In this document: positions 33,382 to 42,341 of the stretch, one piece after another | How the letters are laid out: each line of letters starts with the position of its first letter | How positions within the stretch are numbered: the stretch's first letter is position 1 | Source: Paenibacillus monticola | GTDB taxonomy: Bacteria > Bacillota > Bacilli > Paenibacillales > Paenibacillaceae | Assembly: GCF_009664975.1 (NCBI RefSeq) | Contig: NZ_WJXB01000002.1 | Coordinates: 434,001 to 498,000 of the forward strand | Length of the DNA stretch: 64,000 nt | Direction of reading: 5' to 3' | The notes under the pieces: model-generated | What the model was told of the DNA's origin: nothing | Seen by the model: the letters and a program-made list of their open reading frames with translations, nothing else | The model's database searches: none | Program-made: the position numbers and the translations under genes

Positions 33382-35013
33382 CTACGACATTTGATTAAAG
33401 CGAGCGACAACGAACACTGCTGGTGAATTCCAGTAGATTGTAACCTCATTTGTAGAATAGCTTAGCTCGTGATCGGCGAAGCACTGTGCGGCAGGCTTCC
33501 CCTGCAGATGCTCCACCACATAATCATCATGAAGTCCACGATCAGGACCCCCTGACACTAGTCCGGGCACCGGATCAGTCACAGCATCACCTACCGACGG
33601 GCGATGATGCGGGTGCATCACCGAATGATCTCCAAACCCAGTAACATAGCTGATATCCAGCACATTACGTCCCATTAAATAGTGCAGGTGATCCTGTGCA
33701 CAAACTGCAAACCTGGAATCTCCACTACAATGTTCAGCAGCCAGCAGCAGCATGGCATTATTCATCACTAGCATATTGCTGCCCCAGATATAGTCCTCCT
33801 CCTTCAAGGAGATAAGGTAACCGTCTTCAAGGCTCACTTGGGATAAACGTTCAGCCTCCGTAAGAAGACCTTCTTTCAGGGAGGAGTAGAGAACACTGTC
33901 TGCATGCTGTTCGCCATTTAGCAGATAGGCAAGCGTACCATAACCACCCATATCCGCCCAGCCGAGACTAAATTTCGGAAATGAGCGCAGGGCCAGTTCC
34001 TGAAACGCCTGATGATACTTTTCTTCGCCCGTAGTCCGATATAACTCGGCAGCGGCCCAATAGTGTTCATCGTCGTCTACTTCATCACCGTATTCGCCAG
34101 TAGTGATTTCTGGCGGATTGGTAAAGCCCGGCTCTGCTGGATGCTGCATGAGCCACTCCCAGGCCGCAAGCGCAGCTTTCAGACATTTAGCCGCGTAAGC
34201 TGCGTCCAATGGTGCATAAATCCGCGCTGACAGGGCCATTACACCGGCAAAGTCTCCTGTAGCCGCAGCAGACACCGGTGAGAAATACAGATCCGAAGTA
34301 TCCTCCTCGGGCATAACATCCAGCCCCGGGAAACTCAGCGTTGTCAGCTTATGATATATACCACCTGTATCCGAATCCTGCATTTTAAACAGCCAATCTA
34401 GCTCGACCTTGCATTCCAGCAGTATATCCGGTACAATTCCATCACTTTCCGGAAGCGTAAAAGCGTTTGCAAAAGCGGATGGATACAGCTCATAGGCTAG
34501 TAATAGATCAGCAACTGCTTTGGCTCCAGGACCGGCATATTTTCCATAATCACCTGCGTCATGCCAGCCTCCACTGCTATCCAGTCTCAGCTCGGGTTGT
34601 CCGTAAACAATGCCTTCGGCAGTGTGGCACGCCTTGTGCTTCCACGGTCCGGCGTAGTCTTCAGTCAATTCCACACCACAACGGTAATAATAAAAAGCTT
34701 TTAATAAACCCTTCTGCAGCTCATTATATGGCATATCTGTGATGGCAAAGGAAGCCGAAACCGCACCATCATTTTGTTCAATCCGGTAGTGTCCGGCTGC
34801 TCTAACCTCAGAGAAATCTCCGGTATGTACAGTGACCCCACTGGCCTTATCCAGTTTGGCTACCCCCGTCTTACCTGTAAATACCACTGTGCCACTATTC
34901 TTCTCAATCACCTGGAAATCATGCTCAGCACTCGTAAATACAGCGATCTTCTCTCCACTCACCGGGTAGCCCATTTGATTCACAGTAATCTTACGGAACT
35001 CATGCTCGCTCAT
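33382..35013 (-). CDS. Glycoside hydrolase family 9 enzyme, apparently intracellular
   Basis: 543 residues from ATG 35011-35013, seven bases after AAGGAG. An N-terminal Ig-like CelD_N domain (about 5-92) precedes the GH9 (alpha/alpha)6 barrel. The catalytic pair is in DAGDYGKY (D152, D155) and the acid is E523 (NEVTIYW); HHRPS is the GH9 His motif. There is no signal peptide and no binding module, so it should act on imported oligosaccharides such as cellodextrins or glucosamine oligomers. Stands alone between terminators. Confidence 0.9.
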   Translation of the reverse strand: MSEHEFRKITVNQMGYPVSGEKIAVFTSAEHDFQVIEKNSGTVVFTGKTGVAKLDKASGVTVHTGDFSEVRAAGHYRIEQNDGAVSASFAITDMPYNELQKGLLKAFYYYRCGVELTEDYAGPWKHKACHTAEGIVYGQPELRLDSSGGWHDAGDYGKYAGPGAKAVADLLLAYELYPSAFANAFTLPESDGIVPDILLECKVELDWLFKMQDSDTGGIYHKLTTLSFPGLDVMPEEDTSDLYFSPVSAAATGDFAGVMALSARIYAPLDAAYAAKCLKAALAAWEWLMQHPAEPGFTNPPEITTGEYGDEVDDDEHYWAAAELYRTTGEEKYHQAFQELALRSFPKFSLGWADMGGYGTLAYLLNGEQHADSVLYSSLKEGLLTEAERLSQVSLEDGYLISLKEEDYIWGSNMLVMNNAMLLLAAEHCSGDSRFAVCAQDHLHYLMGRNVLDISYVTGFGDHSVMHPHHRPSVGDAVTDPVPGLVSGGPDRGLHDDYVVEHLQGKPAAQCFADHELSYSTNEVTIYWNSPAVFVVARFNQMS

Positions 35014-35049
35014 CTGCAATCTCCTTAAGGATCAATTTAATTTAACTGT

Positions 35050-35793
35050 CTACTCTGCTAATAGCTTAATAAAGTTAGCCGGGAGTGTAAACTGCTGATT
35101 GTTAATTATAATCCGCCGGAGCTCATCGTCTGTATCCTCCTCATCCTGAGCGTCCTTAATTTCTTTGATCTCACGATGTAGGCGCTCCATTTGTAGATCA
35201 AGCGCATAAGCCGAATCCGCCGCATGCTTCAATTCACGTGTCATACTTTCGGGTACCGACTGCTGATATTTATAAAAGATCTTATGCTCCAGACTTGCCC
35301 AGAAGTCCATGGCAATCGTTCGAATCTGCACTTCTACACAGACCAACTCCTGACAATCTGACATAAAGACCGGCACCTCCACCAGCAAGTGCAGACTCTG
35401 ATAGCCATTTGGTTTCGGGTTCTTGATGTAATCCTTCACTGCAAGAATCTTCAGATCGTCCTGTTTCTGGAGCATTTCACTAACTTGGTATATATCTGAG
35501 ATAAAGGAGCATGTGATCCGCAGACCCGCAATATCTTTTATACTATCTTTGACAGCAGTCAAAGAGAATTCATGATTTTTACGCAACATTTTGTTCATAA
35601 TGCTCTCTAGAGACTTAATCCGTGATTTTGTATGCTCAATGGGGCTGTAGTCATGCAGCGACTGAAATTCCTGCTTCAATATTTCAATTTTAGTCTCCAT
35701 CTCATCCAAAGCGAATTTATAAATCAGCATAAAGCGGGTAATATCATATTTCATTTTTTTGAATTTTTCGATTTGATTACTTTCAGTACTCAT
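35050..35793 (-). CDS. Small alarmone synthetase ((p)ppGpp synthetase, RelA/SpoT domain)
   Basis: 247 residues; a single synthetase domain with no hydrolase or regulatory parts, like B. subtilis YjbM and YwaC (about 210 residues) but slightly longer. Visible family features are the IAGLRITC strand, NGYQSLHLLVE (substrate-binding G-loop region) and VEVQIRTIAMDFWASLEHK. It transfers pyrophosphate from ATP to GDP or GTP. The tail after residue 200 is helical and acidic (DAQDEEDTDDE), possibly for oligomer formation. GGAG lies 9 nt upstream. Confidence 0.9.
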   Translation of the reverse strand: MSTESNQIEKFKKMKYDITRFMLIYKFALDEMETKIEILKQEFQSLHDYSPIEHTKSRIKSLESIMNKMLRKNHEFSLTAVKDSIKDIAGLRITCSFISDIYQVSEMLQKQDDLKILAVKDYIKNPKPNGYQSLHLLVEVPVFMSDCQELVCVEVQIRTIAMDFWASLEHKIFYKYQQSVPESMTRELKHAADSAYALDLQMERLHREIKEIKDAQDEEDTDDELRRIIINNQQFTLPANFIKLLAE

Positions 35794-35885
35794 GGGTCCA
35801 GTCTCCTCTTTTGCTCTCCTAAGCTCTATTAAGCATAGACAATCTACTGACAGAATTCAAATTCATGCGCTATCCGGCATCATAA

Positions 35886-35931
35886 AAAGGCTATCACCGA
35901 TGATCTATATAGACCATAGGTGATAGCCTTT
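35886..35931 (-). terminator. Terminator after the HD-GYP gene
   Basis: A 13-bp perfect stem AAAGGCTATCACC / GGTGATAGCCTTT, then TTTTT on the minus strand. Confidence 0.8.
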
Positions 35932-35952
35932 CCTTTGAATCCTGGTAAATGC

Positions 35953-36987
35953 TTAAATAAATACCTCTTCAACAGATAAATTGCGTTCCTTAGACAAATC
36001 CCTGAACTTCTCATCTACCTTAACCAGTGGTTTGAACATATCCAACGGATTATTCATAATAATTGTCCCCAACTCGCCATTGCTGAGCTGCACATTCTTA
36101 CCCACAAAGTTAGGCAGTAAGTGTGCAGTAAGTGCTTGAACTGCATTTCCGTTCAGCTTACCAAAACCCAGTTCATGTACTTTACGGAGTACAGCAACAA
36201 GACCTTGCTTAGGTTGATTGGCTCTTGCCGTTGTCATGCCCATATATACATTAGCGACCGCTACAATCTGAGTGTAGGGATGGATGTCACTTTTGTGGAG
36301 CATCTTAGGATATCCAGTGCCATCCTCGAACTCATGATGCTGTAGTGCAACCAATGCTGATGTTTCGTCACTCATCGATTTACGGATGATATCATAGCCG
36401 TAACTAGTGTGACGTTTCATTTCTTCCTCTTCATCAGCAGTTAAAGAACCCAACTTATTTAAGAGGGCTGGTGAGATCTGGCTTTTGCCGATATCATGTA
36501 AGTAACCTGCTCTGCTAATCTCAAACCGTTCTTCCTTGGAGTGACCCAACCAGGTTGCGATGTAATAAGATAAGAGCCCGACCTGCAGGGAGTGGTTATA
36601 GGTATCAATATCATCCCGCTCAAACAAGAGCAAAAGAGAGACAACATCTTTGTGCTCATCCAGACTTACAAGCATCGATTGCAAGGAATCATCAACAATA
36701 GACTGTGTGAAGCTGCCTTTAGTCAGTGCTTCTAGAAAAATGGACTCATAGTTCTCAATCGCATAGTCAAAAGTATCTTTTAAATCCTGACTTAGCTTTG
36801 TATTCTCATCCATTAGCGGCATACTTCGTGGCTCGATATCGACATATTCAATTTTATGACGGATTAGAATGGTGATTTCTTCGGCTTGGACAACAGTCTT
36901 CTTGGGGAGCACATGCAGGCCAACACTATTGAAAGTGTCTGTTGTAAGGCAATCGCCGTGTTTGAGATCTGTAACATGAACTTTCAA
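35953..36987 (-). CDS. HD-GYP domain phosphodiesterase (cyclic di-GMP)
   Basis: 344 residues. An N-terminal region of about 100 residues (DUF3391-like in position) precedes the HD-GYP domain with LHDIGK and HHEFEDGTGYP, so both the HD metal site and the GYP loop are intact. It should hydrolyse cyclic di-GMP. There are no membrane helices and no receiver domain. The start is TTG with GGGGTG upstream. Together with the GGDEF protein at 24145 it suggests local second-messenger turnover, though they are not one operon. Confidence 0.88.
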   Translation of the reverse strand: MKVHVTDLKHGDCLTTDTFNSVGLHVLPKKTVVQAEEITILIRHKIEYVDIEPRSMPLMDENTKLSQDLKDTFDYAIENYESIFLEALTKGSFTQSIVDDSLQSMLVSLDEHKDVVSLLLLFERDDIDTYNHSLQVGLLSYYIATWLGHSKEERFEISRAGYLHDIGKSQISPALLNKLGSLTADEEEEMKRHTSYGYDIIRKSMSDETSALVALQHHEFEDGTGYPKMLHKSDIHPYTQIVAVANVYMGMTTARANQPKQGLVAVLRKVHELGFGKLNGNAVQALTAHLLPNFVGKNVQLSNGELGTIIMNNPLDMFKPLVKVDEKFRDLSKERNLSVEEVFI

Positions 36988-37143
36988 GAATTAGCACCCC
37001 TTTATATGTATAGGAATATTTTCCTTATGCGTTTATTAATCATAGTGAATACCCGCCAAAGTAACAATATGGTTAAAGTCACGTTAACTTACCCGACTAG
37101 TTCAAATGAATCGCTACTTTAGCCCCCCTAAGCGGATTATACG

Positions 37144-37617
37144 CTACATCCATTTCACGAATTTTTTATAAATGATTCTGATTCCATTTGCTTCGGCCCA
37201 GATATTCAGTTGCTCCATCGCCGTGTCCTTATCCTCAACAAATCGGAAACAGAGATAATCTGGAACAATTCTTTTGCCCTTGGGCTTAATCCCGATCATT
37301 GGAATAAAATAACCATCAACCAGGATAGAATCTATATCTTTAGCTGCGATCCACTTCTTATGGATCAATAGATTATCCGTACCCCACTTTATTTCAGTTG
37401 CTTCTTGGAGTACTCTATATATAATAAATAGCAGCACCATAGAGCAGGCAGTTAGCCAAAAGACAAGAAAGAAATGAGCGATTTCATGACTATGATTATG
37501 ATCATTATTCAACATAATTAATTGTTGTATTTCTAATGAGAGAATTACAATCATCGAAATGATCTGTTGTATGGACAACGGATTTTTTATTCTTGAGTGG
37601 GCAGATTCATTTAGCAT
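37144..37617 (-). CDS. Small membrane protein with PH-like C-terminal domain
   Basis: 157 residues with two adjacent helices (about 18-36 and 47-66) followed by a beta-rich part that could fold as a bacterial PH domain (WGTDNLLIHKKWI to the end). Such proteins (YcxB-type) are common in Firmicutes and have no known function. AAGGA lies seven bases before the ATG. No neighbours in operon. Confidence 0.65.
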   Translation of the reverse strand: MLNESAHSRIKNPLSIQQIISMIVILSLEIQQLIMLNNDHNHSHEIAHFFLVFWLTACSMVLLFIIYRVLQEATEIKWGTDNLLIHKKWIAAKDIDSILVDGYFIPMIGIKPKGKRIVPDYLCFRFVEDKDTAMEQLNIWAEANGIRIIYKKFVKWM

Positions 37618-37688
37618 AATAATGTCCTTTCATAATAGGTAGTAGCAGGAACACTATATTATTGAGGAAACCAGAGGGGGATTATCAA

Positions 37689-37994
37689 ATGTACGAACAT
37701 ATTGTTGCTTTTAAATTTAATACGAATTATCAACCACAGAAGGAGCGTCTGCTGGTAGAAACTCTTTTGGCTCTTAAGGACCAAGTGCCAGGCATTGTCG
37801 AGCTTACCGCAGGTGTAAACACCACAGAAGAAACGGATAATATACATGGGTATACGCTAGGGCTCCGTGTGACCTTTGAAGATCAAGAAGCCCTGCGCTT
37901 ATACGGACCCCATCCGGCGCACCAGGCTTTTGTAAAGCTGCTAGAGGGGATTATTGAGAATGTCGTTGTTATTGACTATCCTATCCAGAAATAA
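37689..37994 (+). CDS. Dabb (stress-responsive A/B barrel) domain protein
   Basis: 101 residues from ATG 37689, eight bases after AGGGGG. The pattern MYEHIVAFKF, HGYTLGLRVTFEDQEAL and YGPHPAHQAFV is that of dimeric alpha/beta-barrel proteins; the HIVxFKF and HPxHxxF His residues are conserved in the family. The role is unknown in bacteria; some relatives are oxidative-stress induced. Single gene. Confidence 0.85.
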   Translation: MYEHIVAFKFNTNYQPQKERLLVETLLALKDQVPGIVELTAGVNTTEETDNIHGYTLGLRVTFEDQEALRLYGPHPAHQAFVKLLEGIIENVVVIDYPIQK

Positions 37995-38000
37995 TTGCCA

Positions 38001-38498
38001 CTAAAAGGGATTGCTGAATTCCAGGACCACTTTTCCAATCAGCTTATCCTTATCTACAAAAGGTGTATCCCATAGATGAGCATCGTAGCTGATGTTCCGG
38101 TTATCACCAAGAAAAAAGTAGTGATCTGCCGGTACAGTGATAGGTCCGAAGGTATAGTTCATTTTTTCCTGAAGGTACGGCTCGTCGATGACTTGGTCAT
38201 TTCTGTATAGGCTTCCGTCTTTAATCTCTATGGTGTCGCCGGGTAGTCCAATCAGTCTCTTCACATATCTCTTATCCTCATCACCGGCTACTGGCGGATT
38301 AAATACGACTATATCTCCATGTTCAAGCGTAGTCATCCATAACATCTTTTCTACAATTAACCGGTCGTTAATCTGGATTGTTGGAATCATGGAGCCTGTA
38401 GGCACTTTCATGGCTTCGGCGACATAGGTTCTAACAAACAGGGAAATGACCACCGCGATTACAATACTTGGGACCCACTGCTTTGCATATTTTAACAT
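38001..38498 (-). CDS. lepB: Type I signal peptidase
   Basis: 165 residues, the short Gram-positive kind (SipS-like). One N-terminal membrane helix (about 8-25) precedes the catalytic Ser36 (PTGSMIPT) and Lys80 (YVKRLIGLPGD). GDNRNISYDAHLWD is the conserved third box. It removes signal peptides outside the membrane. Many window genes have such signals, but the enzyme is general. GAGG precedes the ATG. Confidence 0.93.
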   Translation of the reverse strand: MLKYAKQWVPSIVIAVVISLFVRTYVAEAMKVPTGSMIPTIQINDRLIVEKMLWMTTLEHGDIVVFNPPVAGDEDKRYVKRLIGLPGDTIEIKDGSLYRNDQVIDEPYLQEKMNYTFGPITVPADHYFFLGDNRNISYDAHLWDTPFVDKDKLIGKVVLEFSNPF

Positions 38499-38545
38499 TT
38501 GGGCTTACCTCACATTTCTATAAAATGGCTTCCAACTTCATGACT

Positions 38546-38947
38546 TCAGTTCTCAAAGTGCTCAATAATCCGGTTCATCTCCCCATCCACGTCCATTGCT
38601 GCATCCTTCGGAATATGTATGACGAGAAACCCGCCAAATATCTGCTCCCATTTGCCTTGTATTTCCGCTATACGCTGCTTAAAAACCGCTATTTCTGTAG
38701 AGTTGACCGTCTCTTTGCTAAGCAGCCAGGCATATCTGTCTAAATTTGATTTCTCTACCGTCTCGACATAGTAATAGATACCCTGCTCTTCTTTAACTCT
38801 GATAATATCACCCAAGGTCACACCTGGATTAAATATAGGAGTTTCCTCCACTCTATATGTGTCCTTTTCCAACAATGTAACATCCAGAACCTCAATCTCA
38901 CGACCGAGTTCGTTGAAGCATATATGCAATCCTATAGGTTCAGGCAT
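38546..38947 (-). CDS. Hypothetical protein (possibly DUF4265-like)
   Basis: 133 residues from ATG 38945-38947 (GAGG seven bases upstream). Soluble, no signal peptide. The section NPGVTLGDIIRVKEEQGIYYYVETVEKS resembles proteins of the DUF4265 kind, which have a GD-x-V segment in this position, but I am not certain. Located directly before the signal peptidase gene, with 47 nt between; the two may be cotranscribed. Confidence 0.6.
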   Translation of the reverse strand: MPEPIGLHICFNELGREIEVLDVTLLEKDTYRVEETPIFNPGVTLGDIIRVKEEQGIYYYVETVEKSNLDRYAWLLSKETVNSTEIAVFKQRIAEIQGKWEQIFGGFLVIHIPKDAAMDVDGEMNRIIEHFEN

Positions 38948-38999
38948 CGGCACACCTCAATTCATCACATAAAATTTAGCAAACCGGCAACTCCAAGCT

Positions 39000-39857
39000 T
39001 TAGGCAAGTCCTTTGGCGATCAAACGCTCCAACCATTTCCAGGGCAATAATGTTTTGCCTAGGATCAATAGACGAGAACCCTTACCTATTGGATAACGTA
39101 GCCGTGGCGCTCTCAACCTAGTAATTCGACCAATCAGATCAGCTACCTGCTGGGGATCTGGCGCAGCCTCGGCAGTTTTTCGGGAATATTCCAGCACTGC
39201 AGCCAGATGCGCCTTATAAGGAGATTCCTCGCTAGTACGAATATGGTCGATTCCCTTGCCCCAAATGGGTGTGCGGTATGAACCAGGCTCAACTAATACT
39301 ACCTTTATCCCAAAAGGCGACAGCTCGTGACGCAGGCTTTCGCTAAAGCCTTCAACCGCAAATTTGGAAGCCGCATAAGGTGCAAAACCCGGAAAGCCTG
39401 ATAACCCACTCACACTGCCCACATTAATAATAATGCCACTTCCCTGCTGGCGCATCTCAGGCATAACCGCCTTGGTCACCGCCACCAACCCAAAGAAGTT
39501 TGTATCGAACTGCTGGCGCCAATCCTCCATGGATACTTCTTCCACGAAACCACCAACGGCAAAGCCCGCATTATTAACCAAAACGTCGATTCTCCCAAAA
39601 GTGTCGTGGATTGCAGCTACTGCTGCCTCGATCGAATCACCTACGGTCACATCCAAGGTCATCAGATGAATTCGATCAAGAACTCCGGCCTCTGCGGCCT
39701 GCCGCTCCAGCTCACCTTTACGGCTTAAATCACGCATAGTGGCGACAACAATAAAACCTTTTCCTGCCAGTGTAACCGCAGTCAGAAGACCAAACCCGCT
39801 GGATGCTCCGGTAATCAGGACAATAGGGTCCTGTTCAGTAGATTGGTGTGAATCCAT
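39000..39857 (-). CDS. Short-chain dehydrogenase/reductase
   Basis: 285 residues from ATG 39855-39857, with GAGG upstream; the longer reading from 39953 lacks a ribosome site. Cofactor loop TGASSGFG, NNAGFA, catalytic Ser in VGSVSG and YAASK for Tyr and Lys. The longer C terminus with YRTPIWGKG fits the retinol-dehydrogenase-like SDR group. Function unknown; single gene. Confidence 0.87.
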   Translation of the reverse strand: MDSHQSTEQDPIVLITGASSGFGLLTAVTLAGKGFIVVATMRDLSRKGELERQAAEAGVLDRIHLMTLDVTVGDSIEAAVAAIHDTFGRIDVLVNNAGFAVGGFVEEVSMEDWRQQFDTNFFGLVAVTKAVMPEMRQQGSGIIINVGSVSGLSGFPGFAPYAASKFAVEGFSESLRHELSPFGIKVVLVEPGSYRTPIWGKGIDHIRTSEESPYKAHLAAVLEYSRKTAEAAPDPQQVADLIGRITRLRAPRLRYPIGKGSRLLILGKTLLPWKWLERLIAKGLA

Positions 39858-39972
39858 ATTTGTCACTTCCTCTGCTCCTAATTTGAAAGTAGACGATACT
39901 AGCATTCTACTAGATTTCTGCTCATAAGAACATTCCATCCTTTTAAAATGCAAACTAATGTTCTATTTAGGA

Positions 39973-40001
39973 TTGACTATCCATTAATTTCAAGCTATAG
40001 T
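39973..40001 (+). promoter_or_regulatory. SigA-type promoter upstream of the 40118 gene
   Basis: TTGACT (39973-39978), a 17-nt spacer and TATAGT (39996-40001). Start near 40008, only about 23 nt before the hairpin described next. Confidence 0.65.
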
Positions 40002-40030
40002 AAATGCAATTACACATGCTTTTGCGGGCG

Positions 40031-40080
40031 AAGCACCTCGCAAGACAGGCATTTATGCCTATCTTGGAGGTGCTTTTTTG
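40031..40080 (+). terminator. Leader terminator (attenuator-like) before the 40118 gene
   Basis: A long hairpin AAGCACCTC...GAGGTGCTT with inner AGGCAT/ATGCCT pairs ends in TTTTTTG. It lies between the promoter and the gene, so transcription would stop early unless the hairpin is avoided. Confidence 0.7.
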
Positions 40081-40117
40081 TGTGTATATTACTTATTTCA
40101 GATAGGAGCTGAGGCAA

Positions 40118-40930
40118 ATGATTAACTATGTACGGAAGTACGGAAGTACCAAGACCATTCACAAAGCGAGCTATTGGCGAGGGTTTGTAGAAATCGTTAT
40201 TTTGTTCATACTCCTCACCACTAATGTCTCACAAGTTCATGCAGCCTCTGATTGGGATAACGCACTCGATGACATTAATGCTATTCATGGCGAGTATACG
40301 ACTCTGCAGGGGATCATCAAGGCGGATAGCCTGAAGATCCAGAAGCTCCGCAAAGAGAACAACGACAACCTAAAAGCAGTAAATGCGCAACTTCTCACCG
40401 TTGATCAAGCTCTGTTAAGCCGCTTGAAGACCGAATCTGAGGCGGTCCGCAAGAAGCATGCCCCACTGCTGGAGCAGTATTCAGCACTTAGCAAGCAGTA
40501 TACTGCCGCCAAGAAAGCAGGCGACGCTAAGGCCGCGACGCTGTATGATCTGAAGCGCAATAAGCTGAAATCCGCTGTAACCACTGCCCGGACTGAGGTG
40601 AAGGCAAAGGTGGATGCACTGGCCGCTGCCCGGAAGGAATACGCCGCTAAGACGAAACCTGCCAAGGATGCTTTAGCACCAGTTGCAACCATTAAGAAGC
40701 AGATTGTAGCCGAGAACAAGAATCTCTCCGCTGCTCAGAAATCCCGTTCGGAAGCAGATGCTCGTTATAAAGCAGCTGTTAAGCAAGGAAATGCGATCAC
40801 GGCAGCTGCAGAGCTGAAGTTATCTTACTCGCAAATGAACAAGATTCATACGATGCAGCAGACTCTTTATAGCTGGGAGCAGACCATTGCCATTGCCCTC
40901 CGTACGGCAGTATCCAAGCTGCCGAAGTAG
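40118..40930 (+). CDS. Secreted Ala/Lys-rich coiled-coil protein
   Basis: 270 residues. A long signal peptide (helix about 22-40, ending VHA) precedes an almost wholly helical body with coiled-coil character and many Ala, Lys and Glu residues (about 50-240). No motif of known function; it may be a cell-wall-associated or spore-related protein. The ribosome site is modest (GGAGCTGAGG). It is preceded by a promoter and a terminator hairpin, suggesting control by read-through. Confidence 0.75.
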   Translation: MINYVRKYGSTKTIHKASYWRGFVEIVILFILLTTNVSQVHAASDWDNALDDINAIHGEYTTLQGIIKADSLKIQKLRKENNDNLKAVNAQLLTVDQALLSRLKTESEAVRKKHAPLLEQYSALSKQYTAAKKAGDAKAATLYDLKRNKLKSAVTTARTEVKAKVDALAAARKEYAAKTKPAKDALAPVATIKKQIVAENKNLSAAQKSRSEADARYKAAVKQGNAITAAAELKLSYSQMNKIHTMQQTLYSWEQTIAIALRTAVSKLPK

Positions 40931-40956
40931 GAGTTCGCATTATTTTCGTAAGGACT

Positions 40957-41748
40957 TTAGATAAGCTTCACCAACATAATAATTAAATGGGCTGCCGGAA
41001 CAAATACTAGCTGACCGAGAAGTGTGCCGAGAAATCGGGAGCCCATTAATAACATGTAAATTTTCCCCAGCTGATCACGGTACGCCACATTCTCGGTAGC
41101 CTTATGGGTGATGATGCCTAACTGTGGATCGATGAATATGGTTAGCAATATCGTTGCTATGCCGTTAATCATCCCTGAGGCTTGAGATGCGGTTGTGCTC
41201 AAATGGGGTACTAAATGAGCTGCGTATAGTGAGGATAATACACCAACCGTGTAGAATGCCGTAACAAATATATTCATGACAAGGAATCGTTTAGGTATCC
41301 CCAAGTATCTGATATTATAAAGTCTCATTTTCGGTTTGCGTATGTATTTCCTGGTGTTTTTCAGCTGGCTTATAGTAACGCTTGTAAGCAGTTTAGGTAT
41401 AGAGCCTTCTACCTCCAACTTAGAAATGACTCTTTCGAATAAGCCCACAAAGGTAGGAAAAAGAGCAATCGCTATTAAGGTACCTAAAGAAGAAGCTAGT
41501 AGAATAATCCTAAAATAGTTGAGCAGCGGAAAGCCCTGATCTACCTTAGCGTAATCGACGAATTTTGCTGTAAGTGGAGCTTGGATCATATTTGCGGTTC
41601 TGGATACCAACACGATAATGCCAGTTAGAGACAATGCGATCGCAATCTTATTCAGCTTCACTCCGGCATAGCGAACGGAATAAGATAAGGTCTCAGCGGT
41701 ATGAATAATCATCGTAAGCAGGCACACTACTATTAAACTATTCGTCAT
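40957..41748 (-). CDS. amj: Amj-type lipid II flippase
   Basis: 263 residues from ATG 41746-41748 (a TTG just before is also possible; GGAG lies 9-12 nt upstream). About six membrane helices and the segments LSYSVRYAGVK and IIVLVSRTANMIQAP match the Amj/YdaH family, the alternative lipid II flippase of B. subtilis that supplements MurJ. If so, it moves the peptidoglycan precursor across the membrane and may be induced by wall stress. Assigned by motif similarity only. Confidence 0.75.
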   Translation of the reverse strand: MTNSLIVVCLLTMIIHTAETLSYSVRYAGVKLNKIAIALSLTGIIVLVSRTANMIQAPLTAKFVDYAKVDQGFPLLNYFRIILLASSLGTLIAIALFPTFVGLFERVISKLEVEGSIPKLLTSVTISQLKNTRKYIRKPKMRLYNIRYLGIPKRFLVMNIFVTAFYTVGVLSSLYAAHLVPHLSTTASQASGMINGIATILLTIFIDPQLGIITHKATENVAYRDQLGKIYMLLMGSRFLGTLLGQLVFVPAAHLIIMLVKLI

Positions 41749-41910
41749 CAATTCTATCATCTCCAATGAATTGTTGTGCAGGATCAGTTAAATATACATT
41801 TTATATCCCATAAAATCCATAATTAGTTATATGTTCTTCTACACAAATAAGCAGATACCTTAGCCATGGCGTCTGCTTATGCTCTAAATTATATAGAATA
41901 AACCAGCAGA

Positions 41911-42327
41911 TCAGGGATACCTCTTCCCCATCTGCCGGTTTACATTCCAACGCCAGAAACACAAATCCAGAATATAGGACACACCAATACCCACCGTATA
42001 CCTGAGAAGATCTACCCACAAGAAGCCTTTTCCCAGAATCAATCCTCCCAAGAAAGTGGATCGTAAGTTATTTATCCAATCCTCTTGATAAAGCTGACTA
42101 AATTCAATAGCAAAGCTGAATATCAAGCTTAGGACGAGGGAGTGCAGCTTCTTTTGCTCAGTGAACAGTACTCGAAACCCGAAATAAACCATGCTTCCCC
42201 ATAACGCGTCTCCAAAGTTTCTGGACACAAACAAAGGTAGCTGGTCAGCGAAAGCTCTCGAACCAATCCCTAACACAATCACAATAAGAAAGATGCAGAT
42301 ATAAACTATAGATCTCAAATGTCTCAT
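41911..42327 (-). CDS. DUF2809 family membrane protein
   Basis: 138 residues with four hydrophobic helices. The segments GIGSRAFADQLPLFVSRNFGDALWG and AIEFSQLYQ are those of the DUF2809 family, whose function is not known. GAGG lies 11 nt before the ATG. It is directly downstream of the next small membrane-protein gene (14 nt) and probably shares its transcript. Confidence 0.8.
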   Translation of the reverse strand: MRHLRSIVYICIFLIVIVLGIGSRAFADQLPLFVSRNFGDALWGSMVYFGFRVLFTEQKKLHSLVLSLIFSFAIEFSQLYQEDWINNLRSTFLGGLILGKGFLWVDLLRYTVGIGVSYILDLCFWRWNVNRQMGKRYP

Positions 42328-42341
42328 TCGTGTTTCAACCT

